In this document: in pieces, positions 12,147-23,303 of the stretch
How the letters are laid out: each line of letters opens with the position of its first letter
Numbering within the stretch: position 1 is the first letter of the stretch
Assembly (NCBI GenBank): GCA_015501075.1
Contig: JADNYJ010000005.1
Coordinates: forward strand, 186,001 to 250,000
Length of the DNA stretch: 64,000 bases
Origin: Gymnopilus junonius
Lineage: Eukaryota; Basidiomycota; Agaricomycetes; Agaricales; Galerinaceae
Direction of reading: 5' to 3'
Notes under the pieces: model-generated
The model's database searches: none
Told to the model about the DNA's origin: nothing
What the model saw: the letters and a program-made list of their open reading frames with translations, nothing else
Program-made: the position numbers and the translations under genes

Positions 12147-12645
12147 TCCCGAAAGTAAAATAAATAATAAATAATAAGGAAGAGAGGAGAAGGAAAGGGG
12201 AGAAAAAAGAAGGGATTTGACTTACAACTGTGTGATTTGAACCTGTTTCTGGCCGGCCTTTCCGTGTCCAAGGTGTTGTGCAAAGGCGCGGGGTAAAATG
12301 GCGGTTGGCTCAATTTGGCAGCTGTTCTCATCAACACAGCCACTGGAGTAGTGAGATCACAAAAAATATTCACTACTGGTTCACTACTTTGTAAATTATT
12401 CACTACTCACTCCTTCCATACAAAAAAATTCAAGGGTGTTAATAAAAGCGAGGGCACCTCAATTATTGAATTTTACGCTCATCTGAGGTAAATTGAGCAT
12501 CCTGTTGCCTTATCTTCAAGATCTCACTACTGAGTCACATGCCCAGGGAGATTAGATTGGGCTGGATTGGGAAGTGCAGCCTTCGGCCGTGCTAAGAAGC
12601 CCGATGTAAACCGATCTGGAGAGAAACCAGCACGTGGGCTCTCCC

Positions 12646-12665
12646 GCGCGTCGCAAGCGACGCGC
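12646..12665. repeat. GC-rich 9-bp-arm hairpin inside the transposon
   Basis: GCGCGTCGC, two A residues, then its exact reverse complement GCGACGCGC. It stands out in an AT-rich element. A second near-perfect hairpin with 10-bp arms (12681-12690 and 12696-12705) follows 15 bp later. Confidence 0.75.
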
Positions 12666-13360
12666 ATAGTGTGTAAATTAGGTTTCCAGAGCGTGTCTGG
12701 AGACCATCCCTTATTCTAAATTTCCGAAAAAATTTCCATGCACAAAGCGCATGTATAGTAGTTATTTCATGTCATAATAAGAACATATTTGCCTTCCTTA
12801 GTTGTTTCAATGCACCAAAAACACGAATTTTTCCTGTGTTTTGTAAAATATGATCAATGAATGGCCAAGGTCACCCTTAAAAATCACTGTAACCTCTTCT
12901 ATTCAATCCTTATTTATGCACTAAGGTATATTTTGCAAGCCATAGACAGTTAGCTAGACAAACAAGTTCAGTTTTTGAATACCTTAAGAGCAGAAATCTG
13001 GATATCAAGAAGGAAATTGACCTAAAGCACTGAAATTCACCCATTTAAATAGAAGTCTTAGCATTGGAATACCCAAGACCTAGTGCACAGGATGATATCC
13101 AGGTTTCTGGACCATCCAATTCACTTTTTGGACAAGAAAAAAAATTATGCCCTGGCCTGACTGGAATTTGCACCGGAATCTGACAGTAATATACAGTAGT
13201 TACATGTTTAAGCAGTATCACATTATATTTCTTGAATTTATCTCGCAAAATGGCAAGATTCGAGCTTGGCTTCGTCCATGCATACACGCCGGAACGAGTT
13301 TCCAAAAATGTGCAGCATGTGACTTATTCAAACTCCGGTCAGTAGTGATCAGTAGTGAAG

Positions 13361-13381
13361 CACGGGTATGAGTTGCGAGCC
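13361..13381 (-). repeat. Right terminal inverted repeat
   Basis: 21-bp right end of the element, 29 bp before the start codon of the amino-acid transporter. Confidence 0.8.
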
Positions 13382-13410
13382 CGTTTCTGAGTCTAGACTT
13401 CACGTCCTCC

Positions 13411-15956
13411 ATGTCGAATAATGCGAGGGATGAGTATGTAGTACTCAAAAATACTGTTACATACCCACCGTCCCCACCTCATTCCAATGATTCCGACGAC
13501 TCGTTACGAGCGCTAGAGCTTTCCGATGGTCCGGCTGAAAGTTCGCATGGACGAAGGTAGACGCACTGTTGCACGGATCCACCAAAATTGCTCATCCTAT
13601 TTCGTAGAGGCAGATCATATTCAGTCTCTGGGTTTGACTTTCAACACGATTTGGTATGTATCGGTCATTTTGTCTATTGCCATCTCGTGTAACCTGTATT
13701 CTAGTTGCCTCTTAGTGCAAGTGTGACCGACCCGGGCAATCTCCATGCCGAGGGAACAGAAAAGAGCATCAGTCTAATAAACGGCAAGTGTTAGTCGTTT
13801 GGTAGCTACATTCCTGAGGCTCATAGAAAACCGTATGTGTAGGTATTGCTTTAATAGTGGGTTTGCAGGTCAGGACGTTGGAAACTAATCTGGTGTCTTC
13901 AATCTCACTCCTTCGTTTTGACAGATTGGCTCTGGTATTTTGTATGAAGCTCTTTTGCTTGTAACTGTGTGGTCTTTCACTCAACCTCTTCTTCGCATTG
14001 TAGTTCATCTCCTGGAGTTGTCGTGGCCAACACACATAGCGTTGGAGCAAGTCTTCTAGTTTGGCTCGCATCCGGACTGTTGGCATGGACAGGTGCCAGT
14101 AGCTTCGCAGAATTAGGTTCAGCTATACCTCAGAACGGTGGAGCACAGGCATATCTTTCTTACGCATATGGACCTTTAGTTTCTTACCTTTTTGCATGGA
14201 CTGCCATCATCGCTCTCAAACCAGGTCAGCCCAAAACATTTGATTTACACAAATAAAACTGATTCCTTGAAAAGGTGGAAATGCTGTAATTAGCCTCATT
14301 TTCGCGGAGTACCTTAACCGAATGATTTGGCATACTACACGCGACGAGGTATCGCCTGATGACATTCCTCAATGGGCCATCAAACTCACTGCAATCGGAG
14401 CAGTCCTGGTCGTCACAGCTTTGTGCGTTGGGGCTAAGAAATTGGGAACACGTGTCGCCGTGATTTTTACTGCAGTGAAAGTAAGCAATTTACTTGCATT
14501 GTAATGTCTTTGTCTTATTCGAGATTAGGTCACATCCCTCGTAAGTGAACGGTACACGACTGCTGCCTGCTCCATCTGATGCTGGTTAAGATCCTGGTTA
14601 CAGTCCTTGGAATTGTTCAACTCGCACGCGGAAAGGCTTCAAGTTCTCTCAAACAACCCCTTTTTGATGGTTCCAGCAGTAGTCCATCGTCTTATTCGTT
14701 GGCATTTTATTCAGGACTCTGGGCATTTGATGGTTGGGATCAGGCCAATTTCGTTGGTGGGGAAATGACCCAACCGGAGAAAAATATACCTCGTGCGATT
14801 CATTCGAGCATGATTCTCGTTACAGTTCGTGCCATGTTATGCGACCAGTTATCATTTCCTCATTTCTTCTAGCTCCTATTCCTCCTGGCTAATATTTCTT
14901 ACTTTGTTGTTCTTGACAAGGTTTTTCACTCCCATGATCATTACCCCAAATCCTTCTGACACGCTTTACTTAGAACATTGTCGGTTTAAGTAATACTGTT
15001 GCGATGGACTTCGGACGAGCTTTATTTGGTCCAATTGGCGGTAGCCTATTTGCCTTCATGGTGGCTTTTTCGTGCTTCGGAGCACTCAATGGTTGGAATG
15101 TTTTTCTTTTAAGCCTTCACCTTGCCTGACTTTCCATCAGGCTCTTTTTTTACTTCTTCCAGATTGGTGTACGCGGCTGGCCGTGAGCGATACCTCCCGG
15201 CTATATTCGGCAAATTGCATTCGGGTCGTCGAACTCCTTTGAACGCTGCACTCCTCCAAGCTGGCATTACTATCACATTCATCCTGATTGGCAGTGGTTT
15301 CAGATCTTTAATCAATTTCTCAGTAGTGGCCTCTTGGGCGTTCTATTTTCTCACTGTAAGCGGTTTTTATATTGATGTGACTACCTGAATTATAACTTCG
15401 TTAGGTTCTGGGGCTCGTCATATTGAGGATCAAGGAGCCTACACTTGAAAGGCATGTAGGCGTAATTCGTTTGCTTTTTTCTGGACATTGACTTTGCATC
15501 AAGACCATATAAGACTTGGATTACTACACCTCTTATATTCTGCGGCGTAAGCATTAGTGCGATGTCTTACGATGACATTCCCAATTCTCTTTGTAGGTCG
15601 CTCTGTTTCTACTGTGTATGCCCATCATCGCGGCTCCAAAAGAGGCGGCGGCAGTGCTTGGTAGGTGGAACACCTGAGTGAGCTAGTGTTCGAAGTGATA
15701 CAAATTTTGTTGCAGGTTTTGTCCTTGCTGGTATTCCGGTATACTATTTGACACAAACGACAGAAGACGAAGCACGACCACGTATAGTTTGTAAGTATAG
15801 CCCTTGGCCATTCTTCTCTTGAGCGCCGACTTAATTCTCTCAGCTTGGTTCATGAGCTGCTTAGAACGGTTCCGAGAACGGTCACGAGCAGCGGATGGTT
15901 GGGTGGCTGTTTCTACCGACGGGGACGAAAACATTGACCTGCCTCAAAGGCGATGA
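13411..15956 (+). CDS. L-type amino-acid transporter (APC superfamily, LAT-like)
   Basis: Seventeen exons give 569 aa, all junctions in phase: 13411-13556, 13608-13653, 13705-13783, 13843-13868, 13925-13941, 14004-14224, 14275-14480, 14529-14540, 14591-14824, 14873-14920, 14974-15091, 15141-15355, 15405-15451, 15504-15546, 15597-15660, 15716-15790 and 15844-15956. A hydrophilic N-terminus precedes about 12 membrane segments. TM1 carries the substrate-binding signature GLQIGSGIFSSPG; later segments include WAFDGWDQANFVGGEM and SRLVYAAGRERYLP, typical of fungal LAT/MUP1-type permeases that move neutral amino acids across membranes. Substrate cannot be told. Two introns, 13784-13842 (GCAAGT) and 15452-15503 (GCATGT), appear to use GC donors. 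One exon (14529-14540) is only 12 nt. The transposon ends 29 bp upstream, so leader and promoter overlap it. Confidence 0.9.
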
Positions 15957-16392
15957 CACTGACAACGACATTTCGCTCCTGATTTATACCCTAGACAAGT
16001 TTAATTTAATCTACATTGGAGTACAGTACATACCCGTTATTTATTGGCGGTGCGGGCGACGCATCAAGATCTGCACTTCGAGGGAGCTTCATTTCACCGA
16101 AAGGCCAGTCAAAGATGTTTGCTTTCTATTCGTAATATTCCGAAAATACTTGCCTCCGAGGTAACTACTTGTGCTTGATATAAGTTGAGTAAGCCGCGTC
16201 TGTATTGCATCAGCCTGTCGCAATCAAAGTCCAATTTTGGATCTGTCACTAAGGCGCGAGAGTTATAAAGCAGCTTCGGCGAAGTTGTGCAGCTTTATCA
16301 TTCTCCCCCATCTCATCTCTATCCCGTGTGAGTACCAGTATTTGAAAGGCTTAGTCTTGTTGTCCAACGATCATTTTTTCCTTTAGATCACA
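15957..16392. promoter_or_regulatory. ATX1 promoter with TATA box and 5' UTR intron
   Basis: The region upstream of ATX1 holds TATAAAG at 16264-16270. It also has a likely leader intron, donor GTGAGT at 16328 and acceptor TTTAG ending at 16386, just before the ATG. I see no other feature. Confidence 0.45.
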
Positions 16393-16776
16393 ATGGTAGG
16401 CTCCAATGTACTACATACCGCTCCAAAATGACTCCTGATTTCATACAGAGCGAGTTGAAAACATACAAGTTTAACGTCAAGGTTTGTTGAGTGAATAGTT
16501 TGAGGGATTCAATGTATTGAAGTGGATCTCTCAGATGACATGCTCCGGCTGCTCTGGTGCAGTGAGCCGTGTGTTGGAGAAGGCGAAGGCTGATGGTGAG
16601 TGCCCTCCTTGCATATCGTCAGACCAATCTCGGAGGTGTATTATGCAGGTGTGACGGAGTACACTGTCGACCTTCCTACCCAAGAAGTTGTTGTCAAGGG
16701 CACTCTACCCTATGACGATGTCCTTGCCAGGATCAAGAAGACTGGAAAGGAGGTCTTGTCTGGAGAAACAGTTTGA
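16393..16776 (+). CDS. ATX1: Copper metallochaperone ATX1
   Basis: Four exons (16393-16395, 16449-16481, 16535-16595, 16649-16776) give 74 aa, the normal size for Atx1. The first exon is only the ATG triplet. The single HMA domain has the copper-binding loop MTCSGCSGAV near residue 13 and the C-terminal strand EVVVKGTLPYDDVLARIKKTGK. Atx1 carries Cu(I) in the cytosol to the Ccc2-type P-ATPase of the secretory pathway, which loads laccases and the Fet3 oxidase. The conserved lysine-rich end (KKTGKEV) is present. I saw no clear copper-responsive element upstream. Confidence 0.93.
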
Positions 16777-16886
16777 AATGGAATATTAGATAGTGTGCAC
16801 TGTGATTAGTGTAAATTAAGCTTGCCGATGAGATCATGTTAGTGCGCGTGAGAGAAACTGCCTGACTTACCTGAGTACTACCAGGA

Positions 16887-17493
16887 ATGTTGATCACGAA
16901 AGTCCTTGCCCCAGTTCGTCGCCGCACTTGTACTGCCGTTCTCGATTTGTCCTGCTGCTTCCATGCTTCAGCAGTCCAATGCGACCTCATAGCACCTCCA
17001 GATTCTATTTCGCACATACGGCCTATTATCTATGACGATCCGCCATCACAGCTACCAGTACATTACCTGCGACATCCGTATTCGCTTTCCGAGTTCAGAT
17101 CAGAGGCAGAGAACAAACCGGGTGACCATGATTTGCAGTACAGATTGTTGAGACAACAGTTGGATTCATTGCACCAAAATTTCTGGATGGATGTAAGTGA
17201 CATCTGCCCGTTCTCCCGCAACTGCCTTATAAAGCTCTCAGAGCAACACTCGCTTCTACGCTGCAAGGGATGCTGTCCTCACTAGCCTCCCTTCAACGAC
17301 TACAGCACGAGACAAGGAAGAGGCTTTGTCAAATTTCTACCGCCAATGGGTTATGCAAGAAAATCATTGGACTGAAAATTACACTAAAGAGTGGAGAGCC
17401 CGAAATTTTGAGCTCATCGCTCTCTCAGCAAGGGTTGAATATCACAAATTAAAAGGTCGTCTGACCGATGTCCTCAAGAGCGGTACTACCTAA
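16887..17493 (+). CDS. COA8: Cytochrome c oxidase assembly factor COA8 (APOPT family)
   Basis: Exons 16887-17192 and 17242-17493 give 185 aa. The N-terminus is basic and hydroxylated (VLAPVRRRTC), as for a mitochondrial presequence. The domain contains QQLDSLHQNFW, then FYAARDA, EALSNFYRQWV, NYTKEWRARNFELI and LSARVEY, matching the APOPT/COA8 family. Animal COA8 supports cytochrome c oxidase assembly in the matrix under oxidative stress. The gene follows ATX1 on the same strand after 110 bp and ends 16 bp from the NUP133 stop, tail to tail. Confidence 0.85.
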
Positions 17494-17509
17494 AACAATG
17501 AATATATTT

Positions 17510-20500
17510 TTATTGGACCTCTGCCTGGCCAGCCATCTCTCTGATGCGCTCAAATATCCCGTCGAGTTCCCATTCTCCCAGTCGGTCTTGCTCAAATGTG
17601 TAATCCGCTTCTAAAGATTCGACTTGCTCTGTTGACATGCCAGGCCAACGGGAGACTACCACATCCCTAGGAGGGATCTGGAGCGCTTCTGCTGGGGTCT
17701 TTACATCTTGATTTTTTTGTAGCACCCAGCGAAGGGTCGCATACAAAGCTGTCGCCTTGTAACGTGCATTTAGTTCGTCGTCCGACACACCCGACGTTTG
17801 TTGTATTGCATCCCAGCTTGGTGAAGGAGGTAAGACAACAGCGTTTGGCATAATATCATAAACTACATACTCGTCATGCAGATATACCCGTCGCCAGACT
17901 GTCCTAGTTGCGGAGGTCAAGCGTGCCTCGGGCAAGTCCTTAAAACAATTCGTCAGAATGCTGTGCTCGATGGCAATGAAACGGCATACTTTAAGAGAAG
18001 ACAAAAGTTGAAGGCTCCTTGCAAAATCATCAACAGATTCCGCGTTGTCCTTGAGTGTTAACAGTTCCACTAGGTCCTCTATCGACAATGCCTTGCCTTG
18101 TAATAATTGTCGGAGCAAATCTCTAAAAATCTATTGCGAAAAGTGATCTAGTGATTTGTTTTGGTAGGAGCTTAGTCGAGAGGCACTCACATGAGCGAAG
18201 GCCGTTTTCCCTGCCAGGCTACTTCCCTTGACATTTAAAATTGTATCAACTTGGCTGTCGATGGATTGCCGAGTACGAACAGTAACCAAAACGCTGCGAA
18301 ATTCGTGCAGCAGGCTTTCGTGAACGCTGACTACATCTAGCCCGTTGTGGAAAGCTAGAGAAAGAGTAATCAATGAACTACCAAGCATCTCAAATTTTTG
18401 TGATACCATCAGAAATCGTATCGTCCTCCACGTTTGTTTCTTGCGTCTGAGCCAAAAGTGACAATTTTCCAATACTCAACATTAGCTATAGAATGGTCAG
18501 CTAAAGACAGTCAATTGGTTATAAAAGTTAACTTACATGCTTTGCTTCTAGATTTGTGGCCTGTCCGGCACCCTGAAGAAGCGTAGATGCTGCCGAGCCA
18601 AAGTACAATTTCCCTATGTCATTTATCCAGGAAATGGAACTGACAGGCCTTTCCCGGAAGAAATCATCTAAACATGCGGCCCCTGGGGACTCTTGGTCGA
18701 ACATGACACGAACTTCTCCTTGAAAGTTATCAGAATCACAGGTAGATCCCTCTCCTTGAAGGTCTTACCATGTTGAATGTACCATTGGAAAAGTTCCGCA
18801 GTGAAACTCTTTTTATAATGCCTGACATAGTATCGTAGTCGTTCTGCATGAGGGTTCTTTTCAGGTGGGTAGACTGCTTGTCGATGACATAACGCGACCA
18901 GACTGGCATAGTCATCATATTCCTCGGCTTGCGAAAATGCAGTCTCCTCATGCCCGCATCTCCCTTCAGAAAGTCGATTAACAAGCAAGCAGGAATACAG
19001 AGGAGCATCACACACTCAGTGTTTCGACAACCTCTGGCCGTAGAACAAACATTTTTTGTTGAAAACTTTCCAGTTCAGCCTGATTCTGTTCCCTAGCACT
19101 GGGGGTGGTTGTAATTCAGAAGATAACCGAGTCTGAACAAGAGAGATAATACCTAGAGAGCCAATCCAATCTTTCTTTCATGGAACGTAACAAGACCCTC
19201 GCAAGGGAAGGTAATTGAGAGCTAGGCTCCTTATCTTCGACACGAGCGGGATATCCTGGAATAGAATCCGTTACTTCCGTGGTCCACTTAAATAGTGATA
19301 TAACAGTGTCTATGACACTCCGTCGAGACGACCAAGATTCCGCCACAGGAAGTCGCAAGCCATAAATTTTGAGATTATGAGTGCGATAATCGAAAGCTGA
19401 TTCAAGGACAGTCTAGCGATGATGGTAAGCTTGAACAATGCGATATAGGGGGAAAATGAGCGAGTTTACCGTGACAATACGGTTAGCTTCAGCGAGCAAC
19501 GAGTTTACATTGTCATTGGTAAGCGATGCACTTTCCACAATTTTCGATACTTTCCTCAATATCTTGCCGATGTCTACCACTCTTGAGCGAAAAAAAGCTC
19601 TGACAAGATCTTCATGGGAATCATCTCCTATTTCTATCATATAGTCTGTGATCGCGTCTTTAAGAACGCTTTGCGACGGCGATGTCCTGAAATTGCGAAG
19701 CCTCCAGGACAAGCGTAGAGAAGCTGATATAAAATGCTTACGAAAGGAACTTATTATAGTCCAACCACAGCCGGTGGCAAGCATAAAGCTTCTCCGCATC
19801 TGTCGCCAATTTATGACGGCAGCTTTGTGACATCTATGACGAATGAATGTGAATGTCGAAAAGAATCTAAGTCACTATATCTGACCTTGTACAATACAGC
19901 CCCCTCGTTGATAAATCCAATAAGCCAGCTAAGCCTTTCCTTACGTCCTGTCATTTGTGCGGTCATGTCAGGAATCTGGCGAACCACTTCGGAATCTGGT
20001 GAAAGAGCGCCATGTATAATAATAAAAAACAGCCACGTGATTGCAATTACAACTTACTAGATTCCAACACAGCACTGCTGAGTTGCTGTGCTGCTTCCAT
20101 TAGTGCCTCAGCGTTTAGGGATGGGGGAAAACTGAATTTGAGAGGGTTCTAGAGGAGTTGACTAAAAATACTGATAACAACAAACGGCGGAAGCTTACCA
20201 ATAGATAAGGCCCGTAGAGAATAGCCTGTATCATTATAGACTTAACAAGATTCGTGTGGCCAGTTCTGAAGGGAGGGAAATTAGCCGTAATAAAAAAGAA
20301 GGGCCGATATTTACTCCGGTTTAAAGGCTTGTATCCTTTCCAGATCCAAGGAAATTTTCATCATTGTTGATGCAGTTAAGACCAAAAGCAAGTTGGTTGA
20401 AGGGCTGACGCCAACGCCAAGTGTCCGGTCATTAGTAGATTTTAGTTCGAGTCGGTCAGAAAATTCTGATCCTAGATTTCATTGTGAATCAGCAAGAGAA

Positions 20501-22109
20501 AACATAAGCACGACAATATACCTCTGGCACAAAGTGCAACAGCTTCTCCAAACTGTACACTAATTATATATCCACCGTATATTAGTTGTATCCGAGGATG
20601 AACCGGGGGTCCTGGCTTGCTTGTCTGCGCACGCTGTGAACAAACAATGTACACATGTAGAAATATACTGATGATCTCACTGTCTGGAAGGGGACACTGT
20701 TCAAATGCTTCACTCGATATGTTCTGTTAAGAGATTCCAATTCAGCCAGAGCATATAGCCGTCGGAAGTCATCAGAATTATTATCTTCATCTTTTTCTGT
20801 ATATGACACCAAGACAGCAATATTTCCATCCCTAAAAAGAAAGAAAATCAGAAATGCAAGTAGCCGAAAGATAAACGACAAGTTTACTCAAAAACAGCCA
20901 GGTCGGAAAGCTCGAGATCTTGATATTCACTTTGAAGATTTCGATTTTTGCCCTTGTCCTGCAAAAACTGAGCTATGTATGTCGTAGGGTCGATATCTAA
21001 GAGGAGCTCCTCCCAGCCTTCAGGCTTTAGGCTCCAATGTTGGATGCGCCCATTAGCAAGAGCAAATAATTCTCTTTCACCAGATGGAGATTGATGACCA
21101 AGAGATACGGCATGAATGTGTCTGGCTTTGTCCTTGGTATCATAAGAAGAGGACGAGCTTGAGGAGAGGAAGGGGATATATCGAGAAAAGCTACCGGTTG
21201 AAGGCGGACGCGCAAAAGCTCGAATGGTTATGTGATATTTTCCACCTATGGAGGTTATGATAAGGCGGTAGAGTCTACCGTAAGACGTCGAAAGAGCGTA
21301 GGTCTGTGGCTAATATATTTTGCGAGTGTAAAACGGGGAGATCCGCCAATGGAGGTGGAGCACTCACATCAATTCGAACGAGATTGGTTACCTCCTCGTC
21401 AAAATCAAGATCTTCTAATTGAGATTGTACAAAGTTATCTCCGCCCGCAAGTCCCATGCTTATGCTGTCCCAAAACCGTATTTGGCCACCTGGCGAAACA
21501 AGAATCAACCCAGGTTCACGCGATGATCCTTGGGGTACGAGCGCATGGAAAGGTGGTCTCGGCAAATGAGGATTATAAGGACATGAGAAGATGTAACATG
21601 TCGGTATGCCTTTGATTGCCTGTGGAAAATGTGAGGTCGTATGAATTTGTATATAGGTGTATTGTACGCACTTGAGCATGCTGCCAGACAAAACAGGTCT
21701 GAAAAGAAGTAACAAGGGCAAATCCTGTCACTGTGTCGATTCCTCCAGAATATGGCTCCAGATTGAAGTCTATTCAATTTCATTGCACGCGTGAATTATT
21801 ATATATTTCAATGCGACGCGTACCTGCTATCCTTAGAACTTGTTTGACTTCCAGAGGTAAATTCGCGTAGAACGACACAGTCATTTCGTCTGTTTTTGCA
21901 AATAACATATCTCCCCCAATTCTGGAAAGACTGACGTCCGTCATGATAGAGCTTCTCTCGTCGACGTCCATAACGGAGACCATTGAAATGTCGTCATTTA
22001 TGACCTGAGATGGTGTTTGAAGTCGTCGCGACCTTCTCTGAGGGGAGTTGACACGATTCTGCTGCCTGAAGGCGCGGCGCGGCGTAGGTGAGGGAGAAAA
22101 GGTGGCCAT
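17510..22109 (-). CDS. NUP133: Nucleoporin NUP133
   Basis: Large multi-exon gene; start ATG at 22109 (MATFSPSPTPRRAF), stop at 17512-17510. The N-terminus is basic and serine/proline rich. A beta-propeller-like half follows, with VSFYANLPLEV, FPQAIKGIP, LILVSPGGQIRFWDS and VRLQPVAF pieces from 22109 to about 20600. The C-terminal half is helical; its last exon (18118-17510) reads IEDLVELLTLKDN, TRTVWRRVYLHDEY and WPGMSTEQVESLEADY, the strongest match to Nup133. It is a scaffold subunit of the Y-shaped Nup84/Nup107-160 complex of the nuclear pore. Exon borders were not all resolved; introns are many and short. The assignment rests on the C-terminal sequence and overall architecture. Confidence 0.85.
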
Positions 22110-22244
22110 TTTGTTGTAAACAGCTGCTGGTAAGTACAATAGAGTATAATTGCCCCATAACCTGTTATTTGGTCATGTATGGTATTATATATATCAAAAG
22201 TCGAGTAAAACTACTCCTGCTAACTTTGAACTCGCAAATTTCGT

Positions 22245-23303
22245 TCAGGCAGCTTGCCCAGCCTCCTTCTTATACCAAATGACCACATCGGCTGTATATG
22301 GATATTTGAATGTCCCTTGCGTTTCGTCGATCCACTCCTTGTTGCTGTCATTGTCGATGATTTTTCGAATTTCATCCGCGATCTCCTTCTTTTTGTCCTC
22401 TGGTAAAACCGCAATGTAACTTTTGCTGAGCGCCCGGTCAACGGCAGAATCCTTCGTTCCAGTCAAGTAATAGGACCACCTCTGTTCCTTGGGTGGCTCA
22501 AACGACTGTTTGTATGGAGGCGTTTCGAAAACCTGACGCCAATAGTTGTGGCGATATTGTGGGGTTCCTTGTTCATGTACCTCGATGAGATCTCTGATTT
22601 GGGCAGCCCATTTATCACGGAGCCTGTGATAGGATTACTGGATGAGTTACCGCGCGGATAAGTTAGACGAGCGCTTACCGGTCCTCTAGGTTCCAAACGA
22701 GAGCAACGATGCCATTGGGCTTGAGGATTCGTGCAAATTCCGCAGCGGCAGCATTGTAATTTGGACACCAATGGAAGGCCTGTTTTCAATTCACGGTTAA
22801 TGTGACCTGAATATACTCTATAGATACAAATATGCCCTCACTTGTGCCACGATCACTAGATCTGCCCATCCGTCCTCAACACCAGTGGCATCAAAATAAC
22901 CCTCCGAAACAGAAACCCGACTATCCTTAACTGTCTTTGAAAATACCTCTCTCATCCCCTCACTAGGTTCGAATGCTCGCAACGCCCTGATTAGGCTATT
23001 CCATTTGGGATCAGCAAGGAGGGCGCGAGTGAAGATGCCAGTTCCAGATCCAATTCTAGGTCGTTGTGAAATCGCGAATGCGGAAAGAACCATTAAAACG
23101 CACTCGACAATATTCAATGTCTCCGATGCCTTCGTGGACTCCCGGATGAAATCCAAGGAGAAGGGCTGATAAGACGGACGGGCGCTATAAAGCGACGACA
23201 ATCAAAGGTTCTGTCCATGATAGCCGAGTCACAACGAACCGATTATAAAGTTCATTTGTTCCGACCCAAACCCTGATTGAGCTACTTCGTGGACAGACCC
23301 CAT
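22245..23303 (-). CDS. SAM-dependent class I methyltransferase (CRG1-like), with a possible frame break near the N-terminus
   Basis: Exons 23303 to about 23240, 23184-23104, 23055-22842, 22779-22679 and 22623-22245. Start MGSVHEVAQSGFG, then ARPSYQPF, motif I EIGSGTGIFTR, acidic loop FEPSEGMREVF, motif IV DLVIVAQAFHW, and ALVWNLEDR. The C-terminal part (SYYLTGTKDS) is as in yeast Crg1/Tmt1-type methyltransferases acting on small molecules. Exon 1 is odd. The expected GTNELYNR stretch is encoded one frame away from MGSVHEVAQSGFG. In the annotated frame, a donor 4 nt downstream (TTC/GTTGTG) would rejoin the exon-2 frame but replace the motif with EQMNFIIG. This suggests a one-base deletion or a sequence error. 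A hairpin (23353-23392) lies just upstream. Confidence 0.75.

Larger units (their letters stand above)
12126..13381. mobile_element. Non-autonomous DNA transposon with terminal inverted repeats
   Basis: A 1,256-bp AT-rich block is bounded by near-perfect inverted repeats: 12126-12146 and 13361-13381 match at 20 of 21 positions (core ACTCATACCCGTG). Inside each end are copies of the heptamer TCACTAC: left at 12370, 12381, 12400 and 12524; right, on the opposite strand, at 13342-13348 and 13352-13358. Inward-facing subterminal repeats are typical transposase-binding sites. No open frame longer than about 110 codons is present and none resembles a transposase, so mobility would need a partner element. 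I see no target-site duplication flanking the repeats, so the superfamily is unresolved and the ends may have decayed. Two short hairpins lie at 12646-12705. It sits between MTR3 and the transporter. Confidence 0.7.

Noticed and set aside
12225..12245. tRNA B-box-like sequence (GGTTCAAATC on the minus strand)
   Set aside because: No matching A-box or cloverleaf could be built around it; it lies inside the transposon.
12126..13381. Assignment of the transposon to hAT, KDZ or Tc1 superfamilies
   Set aside because: No target-site duplication and no transposase, so superfamily cannot be stated.
15452..15521. GT-AG alternative for the transporter intron (CAT/GTAGGC to ATAAG)
   Set aside because: It keeps the frame but gives ERHTW instead of the expected ERPYKTW, so the GC-AG form is preferred.
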